A DNA stretch of 46,382 bases from Akkermansiaceae bacterium (lineage in GTDB: Bacteria > Verrucomicrobiota > Verrucomicrobiia > Verrucomicrobiales > Akkermansiaceae). How positions within the stretch are numbered: the stretch's first letter is position 1; the number at the start of each line of letters is the position of its first letter. Both the position numbers and the translations under genes were made by a program. This document shows positions 15,677 through 24,976 of this stretch, piece by piece. The notes below the pieces were generated by a model. That model was not told the origin of the DNA and did not search any database. It saw nothing but the letters and a program-made list of their open reading frames with translations. The DNA lies in NCBI GenBank assembly GCA_015062055.1, contig SUVK01000016.1:1-46382 (forward strand), in the 5' to 3' direction.

Positions 15677-18600
15677 ATGAACAACGATACTGATACCCCC
15701 GCCACCGCCATAGCCGCACAAGAACCGGCAACCGCGCCGCAACCGCCCCGTTTGCCGAGGTTGGCCTCACTGCCGCTTTCTACCGAGAGCGCACCGCCCG
15801 AAATACTGTCTGACGATGAGATGGCAGCCCTGACACCCCCTGCCCCGCAACCGGATGAGTTGATAAAGCCCGAGGGGATGGAGCTTACCGAAGAAGAGAG
15901 GCGCAACGCTGAACAGATGCGTCTGTATTGGCACGATATTTTGAAGGGCGACCCGGCGCTGGTACCCGATGTGGTGCGCAAGAATGCAGGTGCCAACGAA
16001 GTGGGGCTTACCCCCGAGGAGCGCGAATACCGCATTTGCTATGCCGTAAACCGCTCTTGGTATGCCGACCACAACAATATACCCCGCGAACGCATAAACG
16101 AAGAATGGCCCCAACTGCGCCGCAACTTGGCACAAGAGCTGGGGGTGGCCGATGACGAGCGCGAAATCTACATGGCGCTTTCGGCTCGGCACGACAGCAC
16201 CAAACTGAGCAAGACTACCCGAGAGGTTTACGAGCTCAGCTACCACGCCGCACTGCTTGGTGAGCCGCCCCCCGACCTACAAGACAAACTCAAAGATTTG
16301 ACACCCGAGTACCGGGAGGCGGCCAAAACCGTATCGGCCCACGCCGCCACAGAGGGCCAAGCCGTCAGAGAACGCCATGCAGGGCTTATCGCCGAGCTGG
16401 TAGAGGGCATGGGCGTTTTCATCGCGATGGAAGATGATTTTATGTCGGCCCCTCAAGTACTGGGAGCAACGCCGTCGCTGCTATCTGCAGTAGACACCCT
16501 GGCCGATATGCCCATACCGGAGCGCAACCTGGTTATTGCCCTGGCGGTGCACGAAAGCCGCAAGAATCGGCAGGCTGAAAACGGTGGCGAAGAAGAGGGG
16601 ATGGGGGCTCGCGTGGTGCGCGGACTGCGCCGCGGGTCTGCAAGACTGGGCATGGGCACCCTACAGGGTATCAACCACTTGGGCATCGCAACCCTCAACA
16701 ACATGGGGCATCATCTGGGCATAGAATCGTGGCAACGCACGGCCCGTGGCTGGGATAAACGCATGCAGATTTTGCGAGAAGTGCGCCATGCTACCCAGCA
16801 GCAGGTTATACCCTTGGTTACCCCGTACTCCTCGGCGACAGAGCGCTTTTTCTTTGAATCGATAGAGAGTATACCCTCGGCCATAGTGGCATGCAGCGGG
16901 GCCCCGGGCTTTGGAGCCCTCACAGCCGCAGGTATGGGTGACTCTGTAGCAGAAGCCCGCTTGCGCTCGCCCGAAACACCGCAACAGCACCACTTGGCAG
17001 CAGGCGTCATCAGCGGTGCCGTACAAGCATCCGTTTTCGTGGGGATAAGCCGAATCGGTGGCAAGATGCTCGAAAAGAGTATCAACAACTTCATGAAGTC
17101 TTGCGGCCAAGGTGCCAACGCCTTCAGCTGGGCTGCCCTTAACTCGATGGCAGGCATGACTGCCGAAAGCGCCAAGCTGATGCTGGCGGGCAAAGCAGCC
17201 ACGGCGACCGACTTGGGCTTGCACGAGCTGGCCTCCCAAGCAGCCGGCAAAGCCTCGGGCATAGACTGGCACGAATACGGCGAATCACTGACGGAGATTG
17301 AGGCCAATATGCGAGAATACGCCTCGCTTTTGCCTTATCTTCTTATCGGCTCGGGCCGGGTAGCCTTGCGGCATTTTCGCGCCCCCGACAACATTTTGGG
17401 AGACGGCTCGCGCTTGCTTGAGTGGGGCGTAAGCGCAGACAAAGTTACACAAATTTTGAACGAGCGCAATATCAACCTCAAGGGAGAATTACTCAGAGAG
17501 GCCATCGCCGGCTCAAAAATGTGGTCGGGACCGGGCTTTATCGTCGAGGCGGTCAAAGCGATGCGCTTGCTTAACTCTGATTATTTTCGGGGGTTTTCTT
17601 CGCCCGAGGTGGTGCGAGACTTTCTGCGGCTGCCGGCAGAGGCATCAGTCGTGCAACGGGCAGAGCCCACGGCCCGCACGCCGGAGGCAATGCTCAACAC
17701 GCCCGGCCACGCCAAAGACCGCTACAACTACCAGGGCAGCAGCCGAAGCGCACGGTTCAAGAACGCCATCACCCTGTGGGATGAATGGTGGGCTCGCTCT
17801 CACATCAACGCCTACAGCTCGCGCGTGCAAACCGGGGAATGGCAGCTTATCTACGGCGCAGACTCCGCTCGCTACGAGCGTATGAGCCGCTACCTGAAAG
17901 AGCTGAACACCCCCGGCGACAAGGTACCCAAGCGCATGCAGCCGGTGGGCATATACGCCCCGAATGCCGAGCAAGAGCGCCGCGCCCTGTTGCAAGACCG
18001 CGTGGCCGAGCTGCAAGATTTGTCGTACCAGTTCTTGATGAATGTCAACCCGCTCGAGTCGATGATTGGTAAGGAGCTGAGCTTAGAACGCATGCGCAAA
18101 GATGCCGAACGCACGCGCGAGGAGTTCTTGGGCAATATCGGTAAAGCCTTGGTAAATGCAGGGGCGGGTGTACCCCGAGAAGTGAGTCTGGGGCAGCTTT
18201 GCGACTGGTTCCAGGGGTACTACTTGCGTAAAAAATATCGCGAAAACACGCGTGGCGCCCATATAGAATGGATACGCGATGTACCGCCGGATTACTTACG
18301 CAAGATGAGCGAGCATGCGCCCAACCACGAGCTGAGGCAGTATGCCGCCTACCCGGAGCTGCTGGAGGCATTCCGCATTTTTCTGGGGGTGCGGGCCAAC
18401 ACGGAGTTGTTAATGGAGCTGCTGCCGATGACCGAGGATTTTCAGACGGCACTATCGCGCGGTATGAGCCCGGCGCAAGCCTACAGCTACCTCGCCGAAC
18501 GCGAGCTGGGCTACACGACCGACCACCTCAAAAACTTTCCCGCAGAGCAGGTGGCGCAATCCCTCAATACAACCCCGATGCCCGAGTACACCCGACTGAA

Positions 18601-20998
18601 TGAAGAACAGTGCAACAACTTCATGCAACTCACCGGTGCGGCCATTGAGGCGCAAGAGGGAGACGATGGCAAGATGTATTACCGCCTGCGTCGCCCCAAC
18701 GGCGAGATGTCTCGATGGCACGAAAATGCTCTCTTCGCCATGAATGATGTAGCAGCCAACGCGGCTCTCACCTTCTTACCCCTCGGTAAAAACACAGCGG
18801 GGCATTGGGTGGACCTTGCGCGTAGTGGCGGGGTGGATTTAACACAGATCCCCTATGCGACCGATGCCGAGTTTTCGGGGTACGACCGCCTGTGCCACCA
18901 AGCCATGCAAGACCTCACAGCTCATTGGCTGGAATCTGCCCCCTACATACAACCGGGCTTGCGCACAGGGCGTTTGCGCCGCCGTTTCGGGCACAACTCG
19001 AACCTTGACGAAGGGATAACCCCGGTGTACAGCGAAGAATACGCCGCCGGGCATCCCATCCTCAACTTCGATACCCACACCACGTCCACCCCGGTCGGGT
19101 TGGCGACGGCGCGCTTTTACACATTCTGGCACCGGCAGCTTAACTCGGGCTTAATTTCTGCCGAACAGGCGGTAAACTTTTTGAGCAAGCTGGGCGAGCC
19201 CTGGCAGCAAGAGGCACAAAACATGCCGCATACCGCCACCACGGCTGCCCACCAAGAAGCCGTTGCGGACTTGATGGCGCGCTTTTCGCTGCAATACTTC
19301 CTGGCCAAATTGCCCGCGCTGCCCGTGCCACAAAGTGTGAAAGACTGGGTAGGCTACGCAGCATTTTGCCCGCCACCGGCAGAAGCAGCCCCCACAGCCA
19401 TGGACAAAAAGCAACAAGGGATGATGCGCTACAGCAACAGGCGTGTTGCCGCCGGCCTGCAAGAGCAGATAAAGCAAATTGCCGCCTTGCGCCGACAATT
19501 CGACAGCACCCCCCTGCCCAATGCCGAGATAGATACGCTGGTACGCCGCGCCATGGGACTGGATGCCACCGCCAACGCCGAGCAAGCGTGGTGCTACCGA
19601 TACGCCGACGCCGATGCCCTGCAAGCACTGCCCGAGCCCTTTTTGTTGCTGCTGAGAGAACCGGCCAAAGGGTGGACCGCGCTCGAGACCTACGAGCAAC
19701 AGCAACTGCGAGAGCACCTGCGCCCTTTCTTGCAAAATAACCCCGCCCCCCAGGCTCACGCAGAAACCGACGCCGTGCTAGCCGCCATCTCTAACCTGGA
19801 TAACGTTTTGCAACAATACCCGCAACTGCATTTCATGAGCCCTGCCGGCCACAACCGAGAGCGCATCTTAACGCTACACCTGCCGGAGCCCCCCTTGCAA
19901 GAGGCAGACCCTCTCGCCGAACCCGTGTATACAGAGCCCGGCTTCACCTACGCCGGGGCGCTGCATGAGGTAGGCGAGTTCAGCGATGCCCCGCTGAGCG
20001 ACTACCCCGAGCTGGCAAGCCCCGAAGTGCAGCATGCCTTGCAACTGCAAGATATACTGCGCGCCTACCCTGCCACCATGCCCTACACGGGGGTATCGGG
20101 TATTCACTGGCAAGGCACGCCCTATGGTGGCAAAACCGGCAAAGCCCCCGCCGGGCTGGAGCAGCACAAACCCACCCGACCCTTGGCAAGCATCACCCGC
20201 CTGTTGCAAGAAGCACGGGCTATGTGCGAGCCCACGCACTCAGAGTTCATCAACATTTGCGGCATACCGATTCCCAACCTCAGCCCGCAAGAGCTTGCCT
20301 GTGCAGAGCTACAGAACATCACGGTATACCGCCAAATCATGCACGGTTACAAAGGTCGCAGCCTGACGCACCTGAGCCGATTGATGCCCGGCGACCTCTC
20401 TGCCCCCGACCGCCGAGAGCGCTCCCCCTATGTCACCGAAATTCGAGACGGTGTCTACCTCTCCGCAGACAACACCGCAGTACCGGAGACTGCCACCGCG
20501 CACGAGCCGATGGTGCCCCTGCAAAACTATGTACATGCCGTGCACCGCAGGTACTCGGCAGACCACCGCCAAAGCAGTCTTACCGCCTTTATCGACCATG
20601 CTTTAGACAACCTGGTGAGCACGGTTGAAAGCGACCCGCGATTTATGGAGCACCGTTTCAGCGGCGGCATATCGCTGCCCGAGGTGCTGATGCGTCTGTT
20701 TGAGGACACCAACTTCGGCGGTGGGGTGCTGGGCCGACAAAGCATACAAGAGTTGGCCCCGCCCGCCCTGCGCTTGGTGCGCCTGGCAGCAGACATTATC
20801 TCTTGCATAGCGGCCCCGCGAAATGCCGATGCACCGCAAGCCATCCATGCCTTCAAGCGACTGCAAAACACCCTGCAACGGCTCAAAAAAGGCAAACCAC
20901 AGCGGGATATTCTGCAACGGCTCTTGATGCGAGGCACTCAATTGCTGAGAGAAAAAATAGAAGAACACACCACCCGACACCATGCCCCCGAAGCCTGA
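15677..20998 (+). CDS. Giant phage-like protein (1773 aa), possible internal virion protein
   Basis: This single uninterrupted 1773 aa frame is the largest gene in the window. The N-terminal 60 residues are Pro/Ala-rich and disordered. Residues about 60-310 are helical. Residues about 310-560 include small-residue-rich amphipathic stretches (ESIPSAIVACSGAPGFGALTAAG, then AAGVISGAVQASVFVGI) that could insert into membranes. The rest is helical with scattered charged repeats. No catalytic motif (transglycosylase, protease, polymerase) could be recognised. Its size, composition and position before a terminase resemble podoviral internal virion (DNA-ejection) proteins or phage polyvalent proteins. 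It overlaps the terminase gene by 17 bases, so the three genes are one transcription unit. Confidence 0.65.
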   Translation: MNNDTDTPATAIAAQEPATAPQPPRLPRLASLPLSTESAPPEILSDDEMAALTPPAPQPDELIKPEGMELTEEERRNAEQMRLYWHDILKGDPALVPDVVRKNAGANEVGLTPEEREYRICYAVNRSWYADHNNIPRERINEEWPQLRRNLAQELGVADDEREIYMALSARHDSTKLSKTTREVYELSYHAALLGEPPPDLQDKLKDLTPEYREAAKTVSAHAATEGQAVRERHAGLIAELVEGMGVFIAMEDDFMSAPQVLGATPSLLSAVDTLADMPIPERNLVIALAVHESRKNRQAENGGEEEGMGARVVRGLRRGSARLGMGTLQGINHLGIATLNNMGHHLGIESWQRTARGWDKRMQILREVRHATQQQVIPLVTPYSSATERFFFESIESIPSAIVACSGAPGFGALTAAGMGDSVAEARLRSPETPQQHHLAAGVISGAVQASVFVGISRIGGKMLEKSINNFMKSCGQGANAFSWAALNSMAGMTAESAKLMLAGKAATATDLGLHELASQAAGKASGIDWHEYGESLTEIEANMREYASLLPYLLIGSGRVALRHFRAPDNILGDGSRLLEWGVSADKVTQILNERNINLKGELLREAIAGSKMWSGPGFIVEAVKAMRLLNSDYFRGFSSPEVVRDFLRLPAEASVVQRAEPTARTPEAMLNTPGHAKDRYNYQGSSRSARFKNAITLWDEWWARSHINAYSSRVQTGEWQLIYGADSARYERMSRYLKELNTPGDKVPKRMQPVGIYAPNAEQERRALLQDRVAELQDLSYQFLMNVNPLESMIGKELSLERMRKDAERTREEFLGNIGKALVNAGAGVPREVSLGQLCDWFQGYYLRKKYRENTRGAHIEWIRDVPPDYLRKMSEHAPNHELRQYAAYPELLEAFRIFLGVRANTELLMELLPMTEDFQTALSRGMSPAQAYSYLAERELGYTTDHLKNFPAEQVAQSLNTTPMPEYTRLNEEQCNNFMQLTGAAIEAQEGDDGKMYYRLRRPNGEMSRWHENALFAMNDVAANAALTFLPLGKNTAGHWVDLARSGGVDLTQIPYATDAEFSGYDRLCHQAMQDLTAHWLESAPYIQPGLRTGRLRRRFGHNSNLDEGITPVYSEEYAAGHPILNFDTHTTSTPVGLATARFYTFWHRQLNSGLISAEQAVNFLSKLGEPWQQEAQNMPHTATTAAHQEAVADLMARFSLQYFLAKLPALPVPQSVKDWVGYAAFCPPPAEAAPTAMDKKQQGMMRYSNRRVAAGLQEQIKQIAALRRQFDSTPLPNAEIDTLVRRAMGLDATANAEQAWCYRYADADALQALPEPFLLLLREPAKGWTALETYEQQQLREHLRPFLQNNPAPQAHAETDAVLAAISNLDNVLQQYPQLHFMSPAGHNRERILTLHLPEPPLQEADPLAEPVYTEPGFTYAGALHEVGEFSDAPLSDYPELASPEVQHALQLQDILRAYPATMPYTGVSGIHWQGTPYGGKTGKAPAGLEQHKPTRPLASITRLLQEARAMCEPTHSEFINICGIPIPNLSPQELACAELQNITVYRQIMHGYKGRSLTHLSRLMPGDLSAPDRRERSPYVTEIRDGVYLSADNTAVPETATAHEPMVPLQNYVHAVHRRYSADHRQSSLTAFIDHALDNLVSTVESDPRFMEHRFSGGISLPEVLMRLFEDTNFGGGVLGRQSIQELAPPALRLVRLAADIISCIAAPRNADAPQAIHAFKRLQNTLQRLKKGKPQRDILQRLLMRGTQLLREKIEEHTTRHHAPEA

Positions 20999-22583
20999 TT
21001 CGCCCCCACTGCGCATGCGATTGCGCGACCCGCTATGGCGACTGCACCACCTGTATTGGATTGAAAATAAAGCCGGCCACCTGCAGCGTTTTCAACCCAA
21101 TGCTGCCCAGCTGCGCCTGCACCGCAACTTGTGGTACCGCAACGCCGTGCTCAAGGCACGCCAGCTGGGCATCTCTACCTACGTAGCCATGCTCATGCTC
21201 GATCGCTGCCTTTTCACTCCGCATTTTCACGCCGGCATCATCGACAAAACCTTGCCCGATGCCGAACAAAAACTCGAAAAACTGCGCTTTGCTTGGGAGC
21301 ACTTAGACTACCTGCCCCCATACCCCACCGAGCAAGACCGCGCCTTGGCCTGTCTGGGTGCGCTGCTCAAACAGAGGTCGGGCATGCAAAAACGCAACGA
21401 GTGGCACCCCGTAGCCGATGCCCGCACACGCTTGGCTTTTGCCAATGGCAGCGATGTGAGACTGGGCACCACGCTGCGTGGCGGCACCCTGCAGCTGTTG
21501 CATGTATCGGAGCTGGCGCACGTATCGGTTCATGCCCCATGGCGAGCTCGCGAAATTCGCACCGGCGCCATCAACACCGTGCCCGCCAACGGCACCATTA
21601 TTCTGGAGAGCACTCACGAGGGCGGGCGCTATGGCGTTAACTACGAGATGACCCTGCGAGCCATGGAAAACACGGCTCTCAGCGAGCTCTCGCCCCTCGA
21701 CTTCCGCTTCTTCTTTTTCTCTTGGGCCGATAACCCCGATTACTCTCTACCCGGCAAAGGCCATTGGGGCGATACCATGGCCGAGTATTTCGAAAAGCTC
21801 GAGTCCCAACACGGCATCTTTCTGACATCTGAGCAAAAACGCTGGTACAGCCATATGGAGCGTACCATGGGGGCAGCCATGCGCCAAGAATACCCCACCA
21901 CCCCGGATGAAGCGTTCTCCACCGGTAACGATGGTGCCATCTACGGTGCGCAGATTGCTTTGTTGCGTGAGGCCGGACGCATTGGGGCCGACTTTGCTTA
22001 CAATGCGCAAGAGCCCCTCTATACAGCTTGGGACCTGGGCTTGAGCGACCACACGGCCATTTGGCTGGTGCAGTATTACGGCGGTGCAGTCTATTGGCTC
22101 AACCACTATGCCGCCAATCAACAACCGCTCGAGCATTTCGCTGCCCATATTCACACCTGGCAACGCCAATACGGCCACATTGCTACCCACTTTTTACCGC
22201 ACGATGCCGCACACCGAGACCCTCACGGCCAATCGTACGTAGAAAGCCTGGCCCATTGCGGTATCAGCTCTGTGCGGGTGGTACCACGCACTCCCGATAT
22301 TTGGCGAGGCATCAACAACCTGCGCATGCTTTTGCCGCGCAGCTGGTTCCACAAAGATACCCTGCTGCAACGCATCAATGCACGTGGACAAAAAGAACCA
22401 TCGGGGCTCTCATGCCTGGAGATGTACCACACGGCGCCGCCCTCCCCGGGCGGGGTTGCCCACGATACCCCCGTGCACGATGCCGCCTCTCACTCTGCCG
22501 ACGCGGCACGCATGTTTGCCGAAGCCCTCAGCCACGGCCTCGTCTCCCCCATGTGTTACACCCGTAAACGAGCCAAAATGTAA
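20982..22583 (+). CDS. terL: Phage terminase large subunit
   Basis: The 533 aa protein is a DNA-packaging motor: an ATPase plus a nuclease that cuts genomic concatemers. The ATPase part has KARQLGIST (58-66), the adenine/Walker A signature of terminases. Walker B is LQLLHVSEL with catalytic E177, and the coupling motif is ILEST (207-211). The nuclease part has AWDLGLSDHT (D351), an acidic HDAAHRD region, and a closing SHSADAARM motif typical of the RNase H-like terminase nuclease. All key residues are present, so the protein looks active. No small terminase, portal, capsid or protease gene lies in the window, and what follows is a gene-free, repeat-rich stretch. Confidence 0.9.
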   Translation: MPPKPDSPPLRMRLRDPLWRLHHLYWIENKAGHLQRFQPNAAQLRLHRNLWYRNAVLKARQLGISTYVAMLMLDRCLFTPHFHAGIIDKTLPDAEQKLEKLRFAWEHLDYLPPYPTEQDRALACLGALLKQRSGMQKRNEWHPVADARTRLAFANGSDVRLGTTLRGGTLQLLHVSELAHVSVHAPWRAREIRTGAINTVPANGTIILESTHEGGRYGVNYEMTLRAMENTALSELSPLDFRFFFFSWADNPDYSLPGKGHWGDTMAEYFEKLESQHGIFLTSEQKRWYSHMERTMGAAMRQEYPTTPDEAFSTGNDGAIYGAQIALLREAGRIGADFAYNAQEPLYTAWDLGLSDHTAIWLVQYYGGAVYWLNHYAANQQPLEHFAAHIHTWQRQYGHIATHFLPHDAAHRDPHGQSYVESLAHCGISSVRVVPRTPDIWRGINNLRMLLPRSWFHKDTLLQRINARGQKEPSGLSCLEMYHTAPPSPGGVAHDTPVHDAASHSADAARMFAEALSHGLVSPMCYTRKRAKM

Positions 22584-22620
22584 TGCCCGGTGTTTTGGCT
22601 CGGCCACGGCAGCATTAAAC

Positions 22621-22657
22621 GCGCGGGCGTTATCTCTTTTCGAAATAACGCCCGCGC
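22621..22657. repeat. Long GC-rich hairpin after terL
   Basis: GCGCGGGCGTTAT pairs perfectly over 13 bp with ATAACGCCCGCGC, with an 11-base loop. There is no T run on the plus strand, so it is a stem-loop that may slow or end transcription of the phage-like operon, or protect its 3' end. Confidence 0.8.
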
Positions 22658-22764
22658 AGGGTCCTTCAAGGTAGTCGAACTCACCGGGACTCTGCCATCA
22701 TTTTCAGTACACTCAAAAATAAAAACATTGATATATCAATCTTTCATTTTGCCATTACTGCACA

Positions 22765-22826
22765 AAAATGCCATTTGGGGCAATTTATTGCTCCGTTGGG
22801 CTCACAACTCAGGCAAATGGCATTTT
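22765..22826. repeat. 13 bp inverted repeat
   Basis: AAAATGCCATTTG at 22765-22777 faces CAAATGGCATTTT at 22814-22826. The 36-base interior contains a smaller GGGGCAAT/ATTGCTCC hairpin. No gene lies between the arms. Confidence 0.75.
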
Positions 22827-22846
22827 AATGCTTAGTTCGGGCTGTT

Positions 22847-22878
22847 TTATTCCGAATTTATTCCGAATTTTATTCCGA
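22847..22878 (+). repeat. Triple short repeat (TTATTCCGAA)
   Basis: TTATTCCGAA occurs three times in a row with 10-12 bp spacing, about one helical turn. This is iteron-like, but no replication gene is nearby. Confidence 0.6.
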
Positions 22879-23127
22879 ACTGAACTCGCAAGAATCGTAT
22901 CAGATATGCGGGAGCAACACTTTCCACTTACCATTCTTCCTTCTGTTCTCGGACGCAATCTGCTGGAGCGTCTTTTCCCCTTTAAGGGCTGCACTGTAGC
23001 GCTCTCTCTTGTGGATTTTGGTCATATTGATGAACGTGTTGTGTTTGGTGGTTATTCTACACTCATCCGTTTTTTTCGCAAGCTTAGCAGAATTAGCTCT
23101 GTGTCCTAAATTTGGGCGGCAGCATAA

Positions 23128-23670
23128 TTAGCATCGACGTTTTTTGATGCGGACCGCATTTAGGTGCTGGTAGAAGCGAGCGATTTCGGCCCGAAGAAAC
23201 AGGTGTTTGACACAAGAATGGCCGACAGAGCAGAAGATGACGGGATGCGGTTCGATAAGGCCATGAGCCACATACCGATTAAGAGAACTGCGGGAGATTC
23301 TGAGGAAATCGCACACCTCGATGGAGGTCATGTAGTCAGGGGGGATTTCTGTAAGCATTTCATGACGAGATGAAGCAATGGCGGCGACTTGGTTTTTATC
23401 CCAATACCATGTGGGCGGTAAACGGCGACGACGCACCATAATTTTACGAACATCGAGTTTATCCATCACGCTACGAGCCGAGGAAGCATTGCATCCCAAA
23501 AGGACAGCGACTTCGTTCGTAGGGATTCCCCAGTCGGGGGCTTCATCCGCGATTTTTACCGGGGGTGTTTCTTTGAGGACCGATGCGGGATAGGAGATCC
23601 CCTGAAAATCTAACAAACGTACGTGGTGAGCACCAATCAAGCGCCTGGGGATGATGTTTCTTTTGACCAT
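23128..23670 (-). CDS. HTH DNA-binding protein (excisionase/MerR-type fold)
   Basis: The 180 aa protein carries two helix-turn-helix segments. The first is IPTNEVAVLLGCNASSARSV (about 48-67). The second is MTSIEVCDFLRISRSSLNRY (about 113-132), followed by HLFLRAEIARFYQ, as in the winged HTH_17/excisionase-like fold. It ends in a basic tail (KKRRC). ATG 23670 is chosen because an AGGAA site lies about 10 bases before it; the longer frame from 23742 has no support. It lies beside the phage-like block but points towards it, so it may regulate that block or be its former excisionase. Neither is proven. Confidence 0.65.
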   Translation of the reverse strand: MVKRNIIPRRLIGAHHVRLLDFQGISYPASVLKETPPVKIADEAPDWGIPTNEVAVLLGCNASSARSVMDKLDVRKIMVRRRRLPPTWYWDKNQVAAIASSRHEMLTEIPPDYMTSIEVCDFLRISRSSLNRYVAHGLIEPHPVIFCSVGHSCVKHLFLRAEIARFYQHLNAVRIKKRRC

Positions 23671-23910
23671 AACTAAGATTCCTGATGTTAAGCGCAACCG
23701 GCCCGAACAAAGAGCACGGTATGCGAGCGGGCACTCTAACACCGGGGTTCTCAGAAAATCAAACTATTTTTATACACGACTCTTAGTCTGTACCTTACAG
23801 CACAAAAACGCACAAGAAAGCGCAAAGGATGCCGAATCTTACCCCGAACAGCCTCACGCATCAATAAATTATTGTTTATCAATACCTATTGTAGAAAAAA
23901 GAAACAACCA

Positions 23911-24384
23911 TCACCCTTTGAAAGCTTGTTGCCCTTCTGCAAAGGTAAAAGCAGCTTGGTGCCAATGGATTTCAGGGCGTTCGCCGGCCGGCAGGTAAAC
24001 CTCCACCACATCGAAACGCGTAGGGATTTCTTCTTGCGGGCGCAAGAGTCTCAGCCAATTGAGCAACCCCACCCGCAAGAGGCGGCGCTTGGTGGCATTA
24101 ACCATGCGAATGGGGGCACCACTACGGTGGCCGGTAGCGCTTTTAACCTCCACCGCCACCAAGGTATCACCATGGCGGCACACGAGATCAAGCTCGCCGC
24201 GTTTACCCCAGCGCCAGTTATGGCGCAGGATTTTGAGCCCGCGGGCGCGTAAAAAAGAAGCAGCCACAAGCTCGCCGTATTCGCCTACGCGAGCCGTAGA
24301 CGGGGGAGGGGCATCAGAGCCCCAGGGGCAGCTCCATCTGTGCAACAGGCGCAAACGAGCGGCGATGGTGAATCGTAATTCCAT
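23911..24384 (-). CDS. yraN: YraN/UPF0102 family endonuclease-like protein
   Basis: The 157 aa protein has the UPF0102 core: GEYGELVAASFLRARGLKIL, then NWRWGKRGELDLVCRHGDTLVAVEVKS. The E-x(n)-ELDL...EVK arrangement is the PD-(D/E)XK nuclease-like active site of Holliday-junction-resolvase-related proteins. The conserved part begins about 30 residues in. The only Met before it (24384) makes the gene overlap the end of rnhB by 71 bases, an unusually long overlap. yraN next to rnhB is a common arrangement in bacteria, which supports the assignment. Confidence 0.9.
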   Translation of the reverse strand: MELRFTIAARLRLLHRWSCPWGSDAPPPSTARVGEYGELVAASFLRARGLKILRHNWRWGKRGELDLVCRHGDTLVAVEVKSATGHRSGAPIRMVNATKRRLLRVGLLNWLRLLRPQEEIPTRFDVVEVYLPAGERPEIHWHQAAFTFAEGQQAFKG

Positions 24385-24976
24385 GGGTGCGAATAGCATC
24401 TAAGTGGGCCTTGGTACCATACCCCGCATGGCGGTCGAAACCATATTGCGGGAACAACACTGCCAAATGCTGCATGTAGCGGTCTCGCGTTACCTTGGCT
24501 AACACACTGGCAGCAGCAATGCTCAGGCAGCGGGCGTCTCCCTTGACCAAGTTTTGCGAGGGGAGCGGGAAATTCGGCACAGCCAAGCCGTCTATCAGGC
24601 AAAAATCGACAGACGGAGTAATACCGCGAGCCGCGCGCGCCATGGCTAGGTGGGTAGCGCGCAAGATGTTGAGCTCATCTATCTCTTGCACGGAGGCTTC
24701 GGCCACACATTTAAGCACGCGGGGGTCTTGCATCAGTTGCTCGTAGAGGGCATCTCGTTTTTTGGCCGTAAGTTTTTTGGAGTCGGTAAGGCCGGGCAAT
24801 TCGTAGTCTACAGGTAACACAACGGCAGCAGCCACAACCGGGCCGGCCAATGGTCCCCTGCCCGCTTCGTCTATGCCGCATACGCGGCAATAGCCATCGG
24901 CATAGGCTGTAGCCTCGGCACGCATATCGGGCGCGGGCGGAATTTCAACCGGAACTTTTCTACTCATTTTCGGCAT
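24314..24976 (-). CDS. rnhB: Ribonuclease HII
   Basis: The 220 aa protein removes ribonucleotides from DNA and cleaves RNA in RNA-DNA hybrids. The hallmark CGIDEAGRGPLAGPVVAAAVVL holds the first catalytic Asp and Glu. LTDSKKLT and the later ...DFCLIDGLAVPNF and KGDARCLSIAAASVLAKVTRD supply the remaining acidic residues and the conserved SIAAASVLAKV motif. It overlaps the stop of the upstream gene by 17 bases and the start of yraN by 71, so the three genes are co-transcribed and probably translationally coupled. Confidence 0.95.
   Translation of the reverse strand: MPKMSRKVPVEIPPAPDMRAEATAYADGYCRVCGIDEAGRGPLAGPVVAAAVVLPVDYELPGLTDSKKLTAKKRDALYEQLMQDPRVLKCVAEASVQEIDELNILRATHLAMARAARGITPSVDFCLIDGLAVPNFPLPSQNLVKGDARCLSIAAASVLAKVTRDRYMQHLAVLFPQYGFDRHAGYGTKAHLDAIRTHGITIHHRRSFAPVAQMELPLGL

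Larger units (their letters stand above)
22584..23127 (+). other. Gene-free stretch with several repeats behind terL
   Basis: I see no convincing gene; short frames here lack coding character. The stretch holds a long hairpin (22621-22657), a 13 bp perfect inverted repeat AAAATGCCATTTG (22765-22777) / CAAATGGCATTTT (22814-22826), and a triple repeat of TTATTCCGAATT type (about 22847-22878). It could be a phage end, an attachment region or an old insertion site. Confidence 0.6.

Noticed and set aside
22768..23109. Frame of 113 codons after terL
   Set aside because: It spans the inverted repeat and the triple repeat, has no ribosome site or domain, and its composition is not gene-like.
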